Below are positions 1 through 7,152 of a stretch of 19,333 nt of DNA, in pieces. The stretch comes from JAQUBU01 sp036677685 (GTDB lineage Bacteria > Bacillota > Syntrophomonadia > Syntrophomonadales > Syntrophomonadaceae), in contig JAVBWA010000018.1 in assembly GCA_036677685.1 (NCBI GenBank), positions 1 through 19,333 on the forward strand, read 5' to 3'. The position numbers were made by a program, and so were the translations under genes. The notes below the pieces were generated by a model. That model was not told the DNA's origin. It made no database searches and was given only the letters and a program-made list of their open reading frames with translations. How positions within the stretch are numbered: position 1 is the first letter of the stretch; every line of letters begins with the position of its first letter.

Positions 1-979
1 TGTTGGCAGCGTTGTTTATGGTAATGTCGGTTCCGGTGTCGGCATTGTTGATAAATATGTCGTAGGTGCCGTTGCTTGCCGAAGCAGTATATGTTCCGGT
101 CGAGGTTTTGCTGGCGGTGGCTATGGTGCTTCCGCCCTGTTTGAGTTCGACGCTCCCGGTTACGTCGGCTGCGCTTCCGTCCGTCCTGGTATTTATGGTG
201 GCGGTGTAGGCGGTGTCGTAGCCTGAGGTGTAACTGTTGGACGAAATAGAGACCGAGCCGGGACCGGTTATATCCACATTGATTGTACCGGTTACGCCGG
301 ACACATAGCTGGTAAGAACAAGTGTGTAGGTCGTTCCGGCGCTGAACTGACCCACCGTGGGATAGTTGCTATCTGCCGTAGCGGCGCCGCTGGCGATCTG
401 TGACCTGAAGTTGTTTAAATCGCTATAAAGACTACCAGACGCAGCAATATCGTCCTGTCCGTACATAAGTCCCTTTAGCGGGCCGCTGGAATCCGATATG
501 CCATCATTTTGATCGGTACCATTGACGAAAGTGATCGTCCCATCGGGATTGAATTTGCCTGCCAGGTAAATAAACATCGTCGTATCGTCAGCTGCACCGG
601 TGGAAGTTCCATAACCATGATCCGATGCGGCTGGCGAAAGTGAGGCTGAGGTTACCGTTAAGGTGTAATTTCCTGTCACAGCCGGAGTGAAGTTCACCGT
701 GAAGTAGTTAAACAAACTGTCTTCGGCTTGATATATGGCACCACTGTCTGCCAGATAGGTAGTAGGGACAAGCTCCGGACCGACGTGAATATCTGTAATG
801 CTTCCTCCAGTACTGCCAAGATTCGGACGATAAAAGCTGTTGACCGTGGTTAATGTTCCACTTAATGACGTTGTGGTATCAGCGGCCACCGCTGGCGGCA
901 CCATCACCGGCAGCAGGCATACCGCCATCGCCAGCGTCAAAACCGTCATCAAAAATTTTTTGCACTTCTTCTTATCCAT
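1..979 (-). CDS. Secreted surface protein with repeat-like modules, C-terminus outside the window
   Basis: An open frame runs from an ATG at 977-979 to the left edge, 326 codons with no stop. A strong GGGGAGGG ribosome binding site lies just before the ATG. The product starts with a lysine-rich tip (MDKKKCKK), a hydrophobic core and an AVA-A signal peptidase I site near residue 32, so it should be exported. The mature part is rich in Thr, Ser, Gly and Asp and poor in Cys. Residues about 40-220 form one beta-rich region. Residues about 235-320 contain a DGSAADVTGSVELKQGG stretch and a TGTYTASASNGTYDI stretch, the style of Ig-like or carboxypeptidase-regulatory modules that occur in tandem in clostridial surface proteins. 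The family call is inference; export is well supported. It lies 47 bp downstream of padR on the same strand, so the two may be cotranscribed. Confidence 0.8.
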   Translation of the reverse strand, partial: MDKKKCKKFLMTVLTLAMAVCLLPVMVPPAVAADTTTSLSGTLTTVNSFYRPNLGSTGGSITDIHVGPELVPTTYLADSGAIYQAEDSLFNYFTVNFTPAVTGNYTLTVTSASLSPAASDHGYGTSTGAADDTTMFIYLAGKFNPDGTITFVNGTDQNDGISDSSGPLKGLMYGQDDIAASGSLYSDLNNFRSQIASGAATADSNYPTVGQFSAGTTYTLVLTSYVSGVTGTINVDITGPGSVSISSNSYTSGYDTAYTATINTRTDGSAADVTGSVELKQGGSTIATASKTSTGTYTASASNGTYDIFINNADTGTDITINNAAN

Positions 980-1026
980 TAACATCCCTCCCCAAATTCT
1001 CACCAAACACATTTCCCTTTTGCCGT

Positions 1027-1602
1027 TTATTCCCGCTGATCGTCCTTTTCCGCCAGGATGTCCGCCTTAATGCTCTCCAAAAGATTCGCATACGTCTGGT
1101 AGCTGAGAATGCCCCATCTATGCGCATATACGGCTGCTTCAAAACGCCGGTCGTCTTTGCTGAGTCCGGTGGTTACCGCAAAGGCGCTTTTGTTTTCGAT
1201 ATAATTGTCGCGCAGCCTTTGTATCAGTCCCCCTATCTCTTTAAGCTGCCGGTCGATAAATGTAATTTGCTCGTCACGGCTCAAAGCGCCGGACAGAAAC
1301 AGCTGCATCAAATAAGGAGCATGGGTTATGAAATCCGACCGTTTGGGAACAAGGAGCCAGTCCCGCAACGTTTCGCGCCCCTTGGCGGTGATGGCGTATA
1401 TCTTCTTGTTCACCGTTTCCCCGTGGGAATATTCTGTTAGTTCGATCGAACCGTCTGCCACCAGTTTTTTTAAGGAGCGGTATATCTGGGCCTGGTCGGC
1501 CGGCCAGAAATAAGCGGCCGACATGTTGAACAATTTTTTAAGATCGTAGCCGGACAGCGGCTTTATCGATAAATATCCTAATATTCCATTTTCAAGCGAC
1601 AT
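1027..1602 (-). CDS. PadR-family transcriptional regulator
   Basis: The product is 191 residues, typical of long PadR/Vir-type regulators. The N-terminal winged helix (about residues 1-75) shows the family pattern: LGYLSIKPLSGYDLKKLF, then QIYRSLKKLVADGSI, then KKIYAITAKGRETLRDWL. The rest is an alpha-helical region with SGALSRDEQITFIDRQLKEI and a C-terminal dimerisation helix. I chose the ATG at 1600-1602 over one 24 bases upstream because a GGAGGAT site precedes it with ideal spacing. The gene reads toward the secreted protein gene, 47 bp away, which it may regulate or share an mRNA with. A 13-bp dyad at 1635-1647 in its leader could be an autoregulatory operator. The ribosome binding site lies in the 3' hairpin of the structured element at 1610-1748. 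The ligand is unknown. Confidence 0.9.
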   Translation of the reverse strand: MSLENGILGYLSIKPLSGYDLKKLFNMSAAYFWPADQAQIYRSLKKLVADGSIELTEYSHGETVNKKIYAITAKGRETLRDWLLVPKRSDFITHAPYLMQLFLSGALSRDEQITFIDRQLKEIGGLIQRLRDNYIENKSAFAVTTGLSKDDRRFEAAVYAHRWGILSYQTYANLLESIKADILAEKDDQRE

Positions 1603-1609
1603 TTTTATC

Positions 1610-1748
1610 CTCCTATTTTTAAGCATTAGAAGATACTACGCAGTAGTTTTATTACACCGCTGCAACGAGCCACGCCTCGTTATAACCCGCCGCCGTTTTG
1701 TTAACAGGACCCCGACAGTCTAAAGAAGCGGGGGCATCTTTTCGCCTC
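1610..1748 (-). ncRNA. Structured leader element, copy 1 (unassigned RNA, padR 5' region)
   Basis: Read on the minus strand, this 139-base stretch aligns with 16218-16353 at roughly two-thirds identity by eye. Shared blocks are GAGGCGA-AAGATG, a CCCC run, TCGGG, TTAACAAA, TTGCAGCGGTGT, and a final hairpin with TGCTTAA in its loop. In this copy the final stem pairs 1627-1632 (CTTCTA) with 1610-1615 (TAGGAG). The second arm contains most of the padR Shine-Dalgarno sequence, so folding would hide it. An earlier stem pairs CCCCG with CGGGG. I do not recognise the family. A translational leader (riboswitch or protein-binding) is possible, but so is a dispersed repeat that happens to abut padR. Confidence 0.45.
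1635..1647. promoter_or_regulatory. Candidate PadR operator (inverted repeat)
   Basis: A perfect 5-bp dyad, ACTAC-GCA-GTAGT, lies 33 bases upstream of the padR start codon. It is not preserved at the matching place in the element copy at 16218-16353, so it is probably not part of that RNA's structure. PadR proteins often repress their own genes through short dyads, so autoregulation is a reasonable guess. No clear -35/-10 pair was found around it. Confidence 0.3.
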
Positions 1749-1924
1749 GATATATGACTTGTCTTATATTTTACAAGTCGTGTATTAATTTGTAATTAGG
1801 TAATATGGCCTAGCTTTTGCAATTTCGATAATTAATGAGGATTGAAGAATGTCCAAGACCTTGAAGGCCGTACAGCCCTGACTGGAACATATCGATAACA
1901 GTAAATAAACGGAGTGGGATTAAC

Positions 1925-2251
1925 ATGGATAAAGCTGACAAAATGTTAGAATCGCGTAGTGGGCTTTTACGTCAGGTACCGCCGCTGGCCCCTGACACGG
2001 AAGAGGAAGGCGGCTGTGAAGTTACCGAATATATCAGCTTAATTCCGGTTACCGGAAAAAACATCTTTGAGCCTTCGATACAGATGCACAACCGCGGCAT
2101 CGGCGCAGTCGGTTTTGTACCGGAAGCCTTGGGCGTTTCCCGCAAACGCTCAATATATCGGAAAATGGCTCGGCAGGCAAAAGAACCGTCCCCCTGCCTT
2201 TTCCTGCCTTTTGTCTTTCCCTCACCAGCTGCACATTCCGCAATATCATAA
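1925..2251 (+). pseudogene. Eroded N-terminal fragment of a class II glutamine amidotransferase (glutamate-synthase-like)
   Basis: The 108-codon frame contains GGCEVTEY, then IPVTGKNIFEPSIQMHNRG, then IGAVGF and PEALGVSR. This order matches the start of archaeal/clostridial GltB1-type amidotransferase domains. There, as I recall it, a GCGV-TGF motif with the nucleophilic Cys is followed by an MHNRGNGKGGGIAAVG motif. Here Cys31 is in place, but NGKGGG between HNRG and the next Gly is missing and the family likeness stops near residue 73 (about 2143). The last 35 residues are low-quality Pro/Phe/Lys sequence. A normal domain would need about 200 more residues. I therefore read it as a decayed or truncated remnant. 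A GGAGTGGG site precedes the ATG, so a short peptide could still be made. Assignment is from remembered motifs. Confidence 0.45.
2172..2202 (+). terminator. Weak terminator-like hairpin
   Basis: GGCAGG pairs with CCTGCC across a 15-base loop and is followed by TTTT. The stem is short. The loop contains AAGAACCGTCCCC, which resembles a dispersed intergenic repeat I recall from anaerobic Firmicutes (unverified). It lies inside the decayed tail of the amidotransferase fragment. Confidence 0.25.
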
Positions 2252-2409
2252 AACCCCGACCCCATTTACCTTCTCAAGTATGCTTAAACCATTATTTTTA
2301 ACCTTGTGCTATACTGATCTGGAAAAAGCAAATTCCTATCTACTAATGGGAAAATAGCCTTTTCACTATAATCTAATGGTTAAAGATGTTAACAGAGGAG
2401 GTAAATGCA

Positions 2410-3267
2410 ATGCAAGAGAGATTTATTGAAACAACATCGGGGAGAATATGGTACTCAGTATACGGTGAAGAGAAGTCTGGTACTCCGATCCTTGTGGTTC
2501 ACGGAGGGCCAGGATTTTTGAGCATGCCTCAGGTAGTTGATGAACTGGCAGATGACAGACCGGTTTATTTTTATGATCAATTGGGGAGCGGAAGATCGGA
2601 CACGGCAAAAAATCCTGAATTTTATTCAATAAAGAATTATATCCAGGAGCTAGACGAAATAAGACAGAAACTGAACCTTGCTGAACTTATCTTGATGGGA
2701 TTTTCCTGGGGTGGGGGACTAATTTGTTCTTACATGCTGGAAAAGAATCCTGAGGGGATAAAGGCATTAATATTATCAGCACCGTTACTTAGCACGCCAA
2801 TGTGGGACAAGGATCAGAGAGAAAACATATCCAGAATGCCCCGGTCGGTTATTAACAGCATTGAAAAAGGCGAACAGGGAAAAGACTATGGAGATGAGTA
2901 TCAGGAAGCTATGATGGAATATTATAAAAAACATGTCTGCAAAATGGACCCATGGCCAGATTATTTAGAAGAGGCCCTTGGAAAACTCAGTATGGATGTA
3001 TATTTAACTATGTGGGGGCCAAGTGAATTTACAATTACCGGTAAATTGAAAAATTTTGACCTGTATCCAGATTTAAACAAAATATCTGCACCAGTGTTGT
3101 TGATTTGCGGAGATAGTGATGAGGCCGGGGTTAAAACTATGAAGGATTATCAGATGGCCTTTCCTAATGCTCAGTTAGCTGTTATACCCAATTCATCCCA
3201 TATGCACCATATTGAACAGCCACCCATTTACAAAACTATTGTAAGGGAATTTTTAAAAAATCTATAA
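2410..3267 (+). CDS. Alpha/beta hydrolase, proline iminopeptidase type (peptidase family S33)
   Basis: The 285-residue product shows the full alpha/beta hydrolase set. HGGPG at 31-35 is the oxyanion-hole motif of proline iminopeptidases. The nucleophile is Ser99 in GFSWGG, the acid is probably Asp237 in CGDSDE, and the base is His264 in SSHMHHIEQP. YDQLGSGRSD at 55-64 is also typical of this group. Members cleave N-terminal Pro or other residues from short peptides, though several HGGPG proteins act on other amides, so substrate is open. There is no signal peptide, so it should be cytoplasmic. The ATG at 2410 is preferred over one 24 bases earlier because GAGGAGGT ends 8 bases before it. It looks monocistronic and converges with the DUF4130 gene 28 bp away. 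Confidence 0.9.
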   Translation: MQERFIETTSGRIWYSVYGEEKSGTPILVVHGGPGFLSMPQVVDELADDRPVYFYDQLGSGRSDTAKNPEFYSIKNYIQELDEIRQKLNLAELILMGFSWGGGLICSYMLEKNPEGIKALILSAPLLSTPMWDKDQRENISRMPRSVINSIEKGEQGKDYGDEYQEAMMEYYKKHVCKMDPWPDYLEEALGKLSMDVYLTMWGPSEFTITGKLKNFDLYPDLNKISAPVLLICGDSDEAGVKTMKDYQMAFPNAQLAVIPNSSHMHHIEQPPIYKTIVREFLKNL

Positions 3268-3295
3268 ACTCATAGTATACTATTGGGTAAGACAT

Positions 3296-4048
3296 TTAAT
3301 CAAGGCCGGTATTTTTTTCAACCAGGTGCTTCCAATAGCGCTCGGGCATACATTGTTTCTGAAGCCTGGGGTTCTTGCGATTGGATATGGCAATGCTGTC
3401 GTGATACTGCTTCCAGAGCCTTTGATAATATTGTTCATCCTGTTCCAGCTCCAGTTTCTGTTTCAGGGTAAAACCGGTGGAAACCCATTCTTTGCGATTG
3501 AAAACCACTGCCAGGTCGCGGCGCAGGTCATGGATGATCCAATTCTGACCGGAAAGCCGGTTGGCAAAATGGGGGGCCAGGAGTTCTGCCACGTTATGGT
3601 CGGGTTCAATAGCAGCATAATAAATATCGCGCTGACAGCGTTGAAACCGTACCAGGCCGAGCAGACGGTGCTGTTCCGATTTTACTTTCCTGTGTAACCG
3701 GTGAATCCGATGGACCCTTTCATCAGCGAGATGCAGGTCCAATTTGGGGCCCAGCTTCCAGCCCAGCCTGAGGTATTCATATATCCATATACCGGCCCGG
3801 GGATGCTCACTGAGGTAGGCGCAATAGACGTTGCGCAGGGCCCGGGAACTTATCCTGGAATCAATAGCATCGTATACACGGGCCGCTTTGTCTTCATCGC
3901 AGGCAATGTATTCCTGCCGGTAAAAAAGCTGCAGGTTGGATGATTCGGCAGAGACAATTTCCTGGGGATTCTGCCGCCGGTAGTAGATTTCGTATATGCT
4001 TGTCAATAATCCGTTGAAGCTGCCGTCATAGGTGTAGCAAAGTATCAT
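3296..4048 (-). CDS. DUF4130 / TIGR03915-type putative DNA metabolism protein
   Basis: The 250-residue product begins MILCYTYDGSFNGLLTSIYE and contains LGWKLGPKLDLHLADERV, FANRLSGQNWIIHDLRRDLAVVF and DEQYYQRLWKQYHDSIAISNRKNP. This is the pattern of the partner family that almost always sits beside the TIGR03916-type radical SAM protein and, in some bacteria, is fused to a uracil-DNA glycosylase domain. Here it is stand-alone, with no glycosylase motif. Its ATG overlaps the stop of the radical SAM gene in an ATGA quartet, which indicates translational coupling and fixes the start. It is rich in Arg, His and Tyr, consistent with nucleic-acid binding. The biochemical activity is not known to me; a role in DNA damage repair or base modification is inferred from the partner and the SOS-like operators at 5368-5425. 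Confidence 0.85.
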   Translation of the reverse strand: MILCYTYDGSFNGLLTSIYEIYYRRQNPQEIVSAESSNLQLFYRQEYIACDEDKAARVYDAIDSRISSRALRNVYCAYLSEHPRAGIWIYEYLRLGWKLGPKLDLHLADERVHRIHRLHRKVKSEQHRLLGLVRFQRCQRDIYYAAIEPDHNVAELLAPHFANRLSGQNWIIHDLRRDLAVVFNRKEWVSTGFTLKQKLELEQDEQYYQRLWKQYHDSIAISNRKNPRLQKQCMPERYWKHLVEKNTGLD

Positions 4049-5355
4049 AATTCTCCTGTTATCAAAGATAGAGCAGTTTCGTTGGCAATTTGCTCAAGCC
4101 AGGATGAAAACAGAGTGGGCTGCTCATACTGGTTGTTTCTTACGACTGATGGGGCTTTATTCAGAGACAGGAGGGGACGCAGCAGGTGTTCCTCCATAGC
4201 CGCCTGCCCATTATATTTGCCCCGGCAGGTAATAAAATACTGGGCCCGTTTCATCACGACCCCGATGCGCTTCAGGTCGTCGAAGCCGAGCGATGCAACC
4301 CTTCTGGCGGCCAGGATTCTCCGGGCTGATTTCACTCCGATTCCCGGTACTCTGAGTAGCCTTTCATAATCGGCCCGGTTGATTTCTACCGGAAAACAAT
4401 GCAGGTTGCGCAGGGCCCAATCGGTCTTGGGGTCGAAGTCTTCGGCAAAATTTGGATTTTGTTCATTGAGCAGCTCTCCGGCACCGAACCCGTAGAAACG
4501 CATCAGCCAGTCGGCCTGGTAGATACGGTGTTCGCGCATTAAGGGCGGTTTGACCAGGTCTGGCAGGTTGGGGTGGCGGGCCACTGGGACATAAGCCGAA
4601 TAGTACACTCTCTTTAAATGAAACTTATTGTAGATAGACTCGGAAAGCCTTAATATCTGCAAGTCGGGGTCGGGAGTAGCCCCCACAATCAGTTGGGTGG
4701 TCTGCCCGGCGGGTACAAATAGGGGTGCCTTGCGGGATTTTCGTCGTTCTTCTTTGGAAGCCTTAATATGTGAGTTCAGGAATGACATGGGCTTGATTAT
4801 GGCTTCCTTTTTCTTCTGGGGAGCTAAAAGCTTCAGCCCTTGCTGGGAAGGCAATTCTATATTGACGCTCATGCGGTCCACATAGCGCCCCGCTTCTTCA
4901 ATCAGACGGGTATCGGCTCCAGGTATGGCTTTAAGGTGGATGTAGCCGTTGAAGCAGTGTTCCTCGCGCAGCTTTTTAACCGTCCGCAGCAGCATTTCCA
5001 TGGTATGGTCGGGAAGAGTAAACACTGCTGTGCTCAAGAACAAACCTTCTATGTAATTGCGGCGGTAAAAGTTCATAGTCAGGTCGCATATTTCCTCTGA
5101 GGTGAGAGTGGCCCGGGGAATGTCATTGGAAACCCGGTTTACGCAGTAAGAGCAGTTGTAGACGCAGTCATTGCTTTGCAGTATTTTGAGCAGGGAGATG
5201 CAGCGGCCATCATCCGACCAACTGTGGCAAATGCCCATGGTGGCACTATTTCCCGTTCCGCCGGGCTGGTTGCTTCTATTGCTGCCGCTGGACGAACAGG
5301 ATACGTCGTATTTGGCGGCATCAGCCAGTATTTTCAGCTTTTCAATGGTATCCAT
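4045..5355 (-). CDS. Radical SAM protein, putative DNA modification/repair (TIGR03916-like), with helix-hairpin-helix domain
   Basis: The 436-residue product carries a radical SAM iron-sulfur motif Cys64-x3-Cys68-x2-Cys71 (CVYNCSYC). A TIM-barrel region follows, with LSTAVFTLPDHTMEMLLRT at about 108-126 and VNIELPSQQGLKLLAPQ at 164-180. Near the C-terminus, residues 327-352 (RADYERLLRVPGIGVKSARRI region) form a helix-hairpin-helix DNA-binding motif. This combination is the family paired with DUF4130. The chosen ATG at 5353-5355 has GGAGCGGG upstream; an ATG 42 bases earlier lies inside one of the SOS-like boxes and is unlikely. It forms an operon with the downstream overlapping gene. The substrate is unknown. 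The DNA-binding domain and likely LexA control point to chromosomal DNA as the target. Confidence 0.88.
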   Translation of the reverse strand: MDTIEKLKILADAAKYDVSCSSSGSNRSNQPGGTGNSATMGICHSWSDDGRCISLLKILQSNDCVYNCSYCVNRVSNDIPRATLTSEEICDLTMNFYRRNYIEGLFLSTAVFTLPDHTMEMLLRTVKKLREEHCFNGYIHLKAIPGADTRLIEEAGRYVDRMSVNIELPSQQGLKLLAPQKKKEAIIKPMSFLNSHIKASKEERRKSRKAPLFVPAGQTTQLIVGATPDPDLQILRLSESIYNKFHLKRVYYSAYVPVARHPNLPDLVKPPLMREHRIYQADWLMRFYGFGAGELLNEQNPNFAEDFDPKTDWALRNLHCFPVEINRADYERLLRVPGIGVKSARRILAARRVASLGFDDLKRIGVVMKRAQYFITCRGKYNGQAAMEEHLLRPLLSLNKAPSVVRNNQYEQPTLFSSWLEQIANETALSLITGEL

Positions 5356-5367
5356 ATTGCCCGCTCC

Positions 5368-5379
5368 GAACATATATTC
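5368..5379. promoter_or_regulatory. SOS (LexA/DinR) box-like site, downstream of the promoter
   Basis: GAACATATATTC, inside CGAACATATATTCTG, differs from the Gram-positive SOS consensus CGAACATATGTTCG mainly by one G-to-A change in the second arm. It lies between the putative -10 and the ribosome binding site of the radical SAM gene. Confidence 0.5.
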
Positions 5380-5382
5380 TGA

Positions 5383-5410
5383 AATATATTTTATCACAAT
5401 ACTCGTTCAA
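5383..5410 (-). promoter_or_regulatory. Putative sigma-A promoter of the radical SAM / DUF4130 operon
   Basis: On the minus strand, TTGAAC (5405-5410) and TATATT (5383-5388) are separated by 16 bases. The two SOS-like boxes lie immediately on each side of this pair, so a repressor bound at either would block RNA polymerase. Confidence 0.45.
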
Positions 5411-5413
5411 AAA

Positions 5414-5425
5414 GAACAATTGTTC
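5414..5425. promoter_or_regulatory. SOS (LexA/DinR) box, upstream of the promoter
   Basis: GAACAATTGTTC is a perfect 12-bp palindrome of the GAAC-N4-GTTC form used by Gram-positive LexA. Its centre is 46 bp from that of the second box at 5368-5379. It sits just upstream of the TTGAAC -35 candidate of the repair operon and 50 bp past the end of the GGDEF gene. Confidence 0.6.
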
Positions 5426-5463
5426 TACAATCGGGCGCCTTTTTATAACCGTCTGTCCCTCCT

Positions 5464-6699
5464 TTATTTACACACGCAGTTACGCCCTTTTTTCTTGGCC
5501 CGGTAAAGGGCTTTATCGGCTGATTTCAGGACCTCCTGGACCTTTTCCCGGGCATGGCTTTTCTCGGCTGCACCGATGCTTACTGTAACGGAAACCTTTT
5601 TGGCCTGTTGGGCCGGTTTAATTTTCCCCGGCTTCTTTTTCGGGCGATCCTTACCCCGGACGGAAAACTCCGTTTGGGCAATATTTTCGCGTAGTTTTTT
5701 AAGATGGGGCATTACCCCGGCGAGTTTTTTCCCGGAGAATATGATGGTGAATTCTTCCCCGCCATAGCGGAAAGCTCTGCCACCGCCGGTAACCTGGTTT
5801 AATTTGGAGGCGACCATTCTCAAAACCTGGTCACCTACATCATGACCATACTTGTCGTTGAATTTTTTAAAAAAGTCGATATCCACCATGGCGATAACAT
5901 AATTCCCGCTGAGTTTCATCATTTCTTCACGCATGGCCCGACGGCCCGGGATTTCCGTGAGTTCGTCCAGATAGGCCATGATATATGAGTTCTGGATAAT
6001 ATAGATAGTCATCATAAGACCGATACAGCTTATAAAGACTGGTTCAGCTAAAGGCAAATTACGGTTGTGGATAAGCAGGGCCAAACCGAACAAGATCCCA
6101 ATCGTAGTCGTACTGAAGTACGAATTCGCGAATCGTAGCTGCAACAGGATGACCAGGATACTCAGGCTAAACACCAGTACGCTGAGCGGAGCTATTCCAG
6201 GCAGAAAATTATACTGAATAGTCCAGGGAAGAAAACGGACATTTAATATATTCAAGATAGCCGGTGGTGCGGAATGAACGACCCAGGCCGCGCCAAAAAA
6301 CTGTCCGATGATGAAGAACAGTTTCAGAAATCCCCATAGGCTTAATATACCCCTTTCTTTTAAGAGACCGGAAATAAGCAGATTAAACGGTACTATTAAA
6401 AGAATCAGTGAATAAATCAATTCCAGATGAACACGATCAAAGTGATGCCACTGATAAAGATTTGATTCCAGGGTCAACTGGAGAGAGAGGAAGATCAAGA
6501 CCAGATAGAAGACTTTGCTCTGATTAAAATGATATGCCAGAACCCCGGTTATCAGTAAAAGCAGGTAGGACCCAAAAGGGATCATTCCGATTAACCAGGG
6601 GGGCAGGCTGCTGGTTTTAATTAAACTCAGGTAAGCCAGTATTAATATAAGGAATGGCAAGCTAAGAGACAGCCAAGTCTTGGTAGTTTTATTCATCAT
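5464..6699 (-). CDS. Membrane-bound diguanylate cyclase (GGDEF)
   Basis: The 411-residue product has about seven or eight hydrophobic segments over residues 9-241, matching no sensor family I recognise, and then a GGDEF domain. DELTEIPGRRA (245-255) starts the domain, DIDFFKKFNDKYGHDVGD (273-290) binds metal and substrate, and the signature is intact as GGEEF at 313-317, so it should make cyclic di-GMP from GTP. The RxxD inhibitory site expected just before the signature is absent (VTGGGRAFRY), so product inhibition through that site is unlikely. A basic, Pro/Lys-rich insert at about 348-368 splits the domain before VSVTVSIGAA. GAGG precedes tandem ATG codons; the first is used here, but the second (6694-6696) is equally good. 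No PilZ, EAL or recognisable c-di-GMP riboswitch is in the window. Confidence 0.92.
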   Translation of the reverse strand: MMNKTTKTWLSLSLPFLILILAYLSLIKTSSLPPWLIGMIPFGSYLLLLITGVLAYHFNQSKVFYLVLIFLSLQLTLESNLYQWHHFDRVHLELIYSLILLIVPFNLLISGLLKERGILSLWGFLKLFFIIGQFFGAAWVVHSAPPAILNILNVRFLPWTIQYNFLPGIAPLSVLVFSLSILVILLQLRFANSYFSTTTIGILFGLALLIHNRNLPLAEPVFISCIGLMMTIYIIQNSYIMAYLDELTEIPGRRAMREEMMKLSGNYVIAMVDIDFFKKFNDKYGHDVGDQVLRMVASKLNQVTGGGRAFRYGGEEFTIIFSGKKLAGVMPHLKKLRENIAQTEFSVRGKDRPKKKPGKIKPAQQAKKVSVTVSIGAAEKSHAREKVQEVLKSADKALYRAKKKGRNCVCK

Positions 6700-7152
6700 T
6701 TTATCCTCGTGAGGTATATTTTATCAAAACGATACGAAGGCCGACAATCCCAAGGAGGAGATTAAAGTAATTAAGGCCGGACAAAAAATGGCTAGGAAAT
6801 AATGGCCCCAACTCCGGTAAATAGAAAATTTATCTACTCCCCGGGCTTAGCTTTCTTCCTGAATCCTCTGCTTTGCCCAGGACAGTTTCAAATCCATATT
6901 CACAAGCAGCTAGCAGATTCAGTATTTAAACCTAAAAAGCATCTATTACGACAAGTTCATTTATAGGCTGTGAAGGTTTTAATCAACATCAGGAATCGAG
7001 AAAATAATAAAGCGACTAGTTCCAGCACAGGCTGAACCAGTCGCTTTTAATTTAGCAGACATGTTAAAAAATTTACTAACTAAAATGTTTGTTTGCTGAC
7101 TAATGTTATCACATAGTCTGTCATTTTTGCAATTTTATTTACCGGGCATTAA
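6700..7152. other. Intergenic region between GGDEF and acyl-CoA dehydrogenase genes
   Basis: These 453 bases hold the acyl-CoA dehydrogenase terminator (7009-7047) and presumably the GGDEF promoter, which I could not place. A short plus-strand open stretch ending near 6802 reads like a protein tail (KVIKAGQKMARK) but has no start codon or partner. Nothing else recognisable. Confidence 0.5.
7009..7047. terminator. Strong, bidirectional intrinsic terminator of the acyl-CoA dehydrogenase gene
   Basis: A 9-bp perfect stem (AAAGCGACT / AGTCGCTTT) encloses a second stem (CAGC / GCTG). On the minus strand it is followed by ATTATTTT, fitting the end of the gene that stops at 7153. A TTTTAATTT run on the other side makes it usable from the plus strand too. 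Confidence 0.8.

Noticed and set aside
840..1440. Plus-strand open frames of 76 and 195 codons.
   Set aside because: They lie opposite the secreted protein and padR genes, which have proper ribosome binding sites and family motifs; the plus frames have neither.
1850..1910. Very short frame MSKTLKAVQP after a GAGG site, with a second open stretch (LEHIDNSK) just after the TGA.
   Set aside because: Only ten codons, no recognisable product; suppression of the TGA would need evidence not present here.
3272..3283. 12-bp palindrome ATAGTATACTAT between convergent genes.
   Set aside because: AT-only style, too short for a terminator stem and has no loop or T-run; likely chance in a 28-bp convergent gap.
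6728..6802. Plus-strand open stretch reading as a protein tail (KADNPKEEIKVIKAGQKMARK region).
   Set aside because: No start codon with a ribosome binding site, preceded by a stop; about 30 codons only, no recognisable family.
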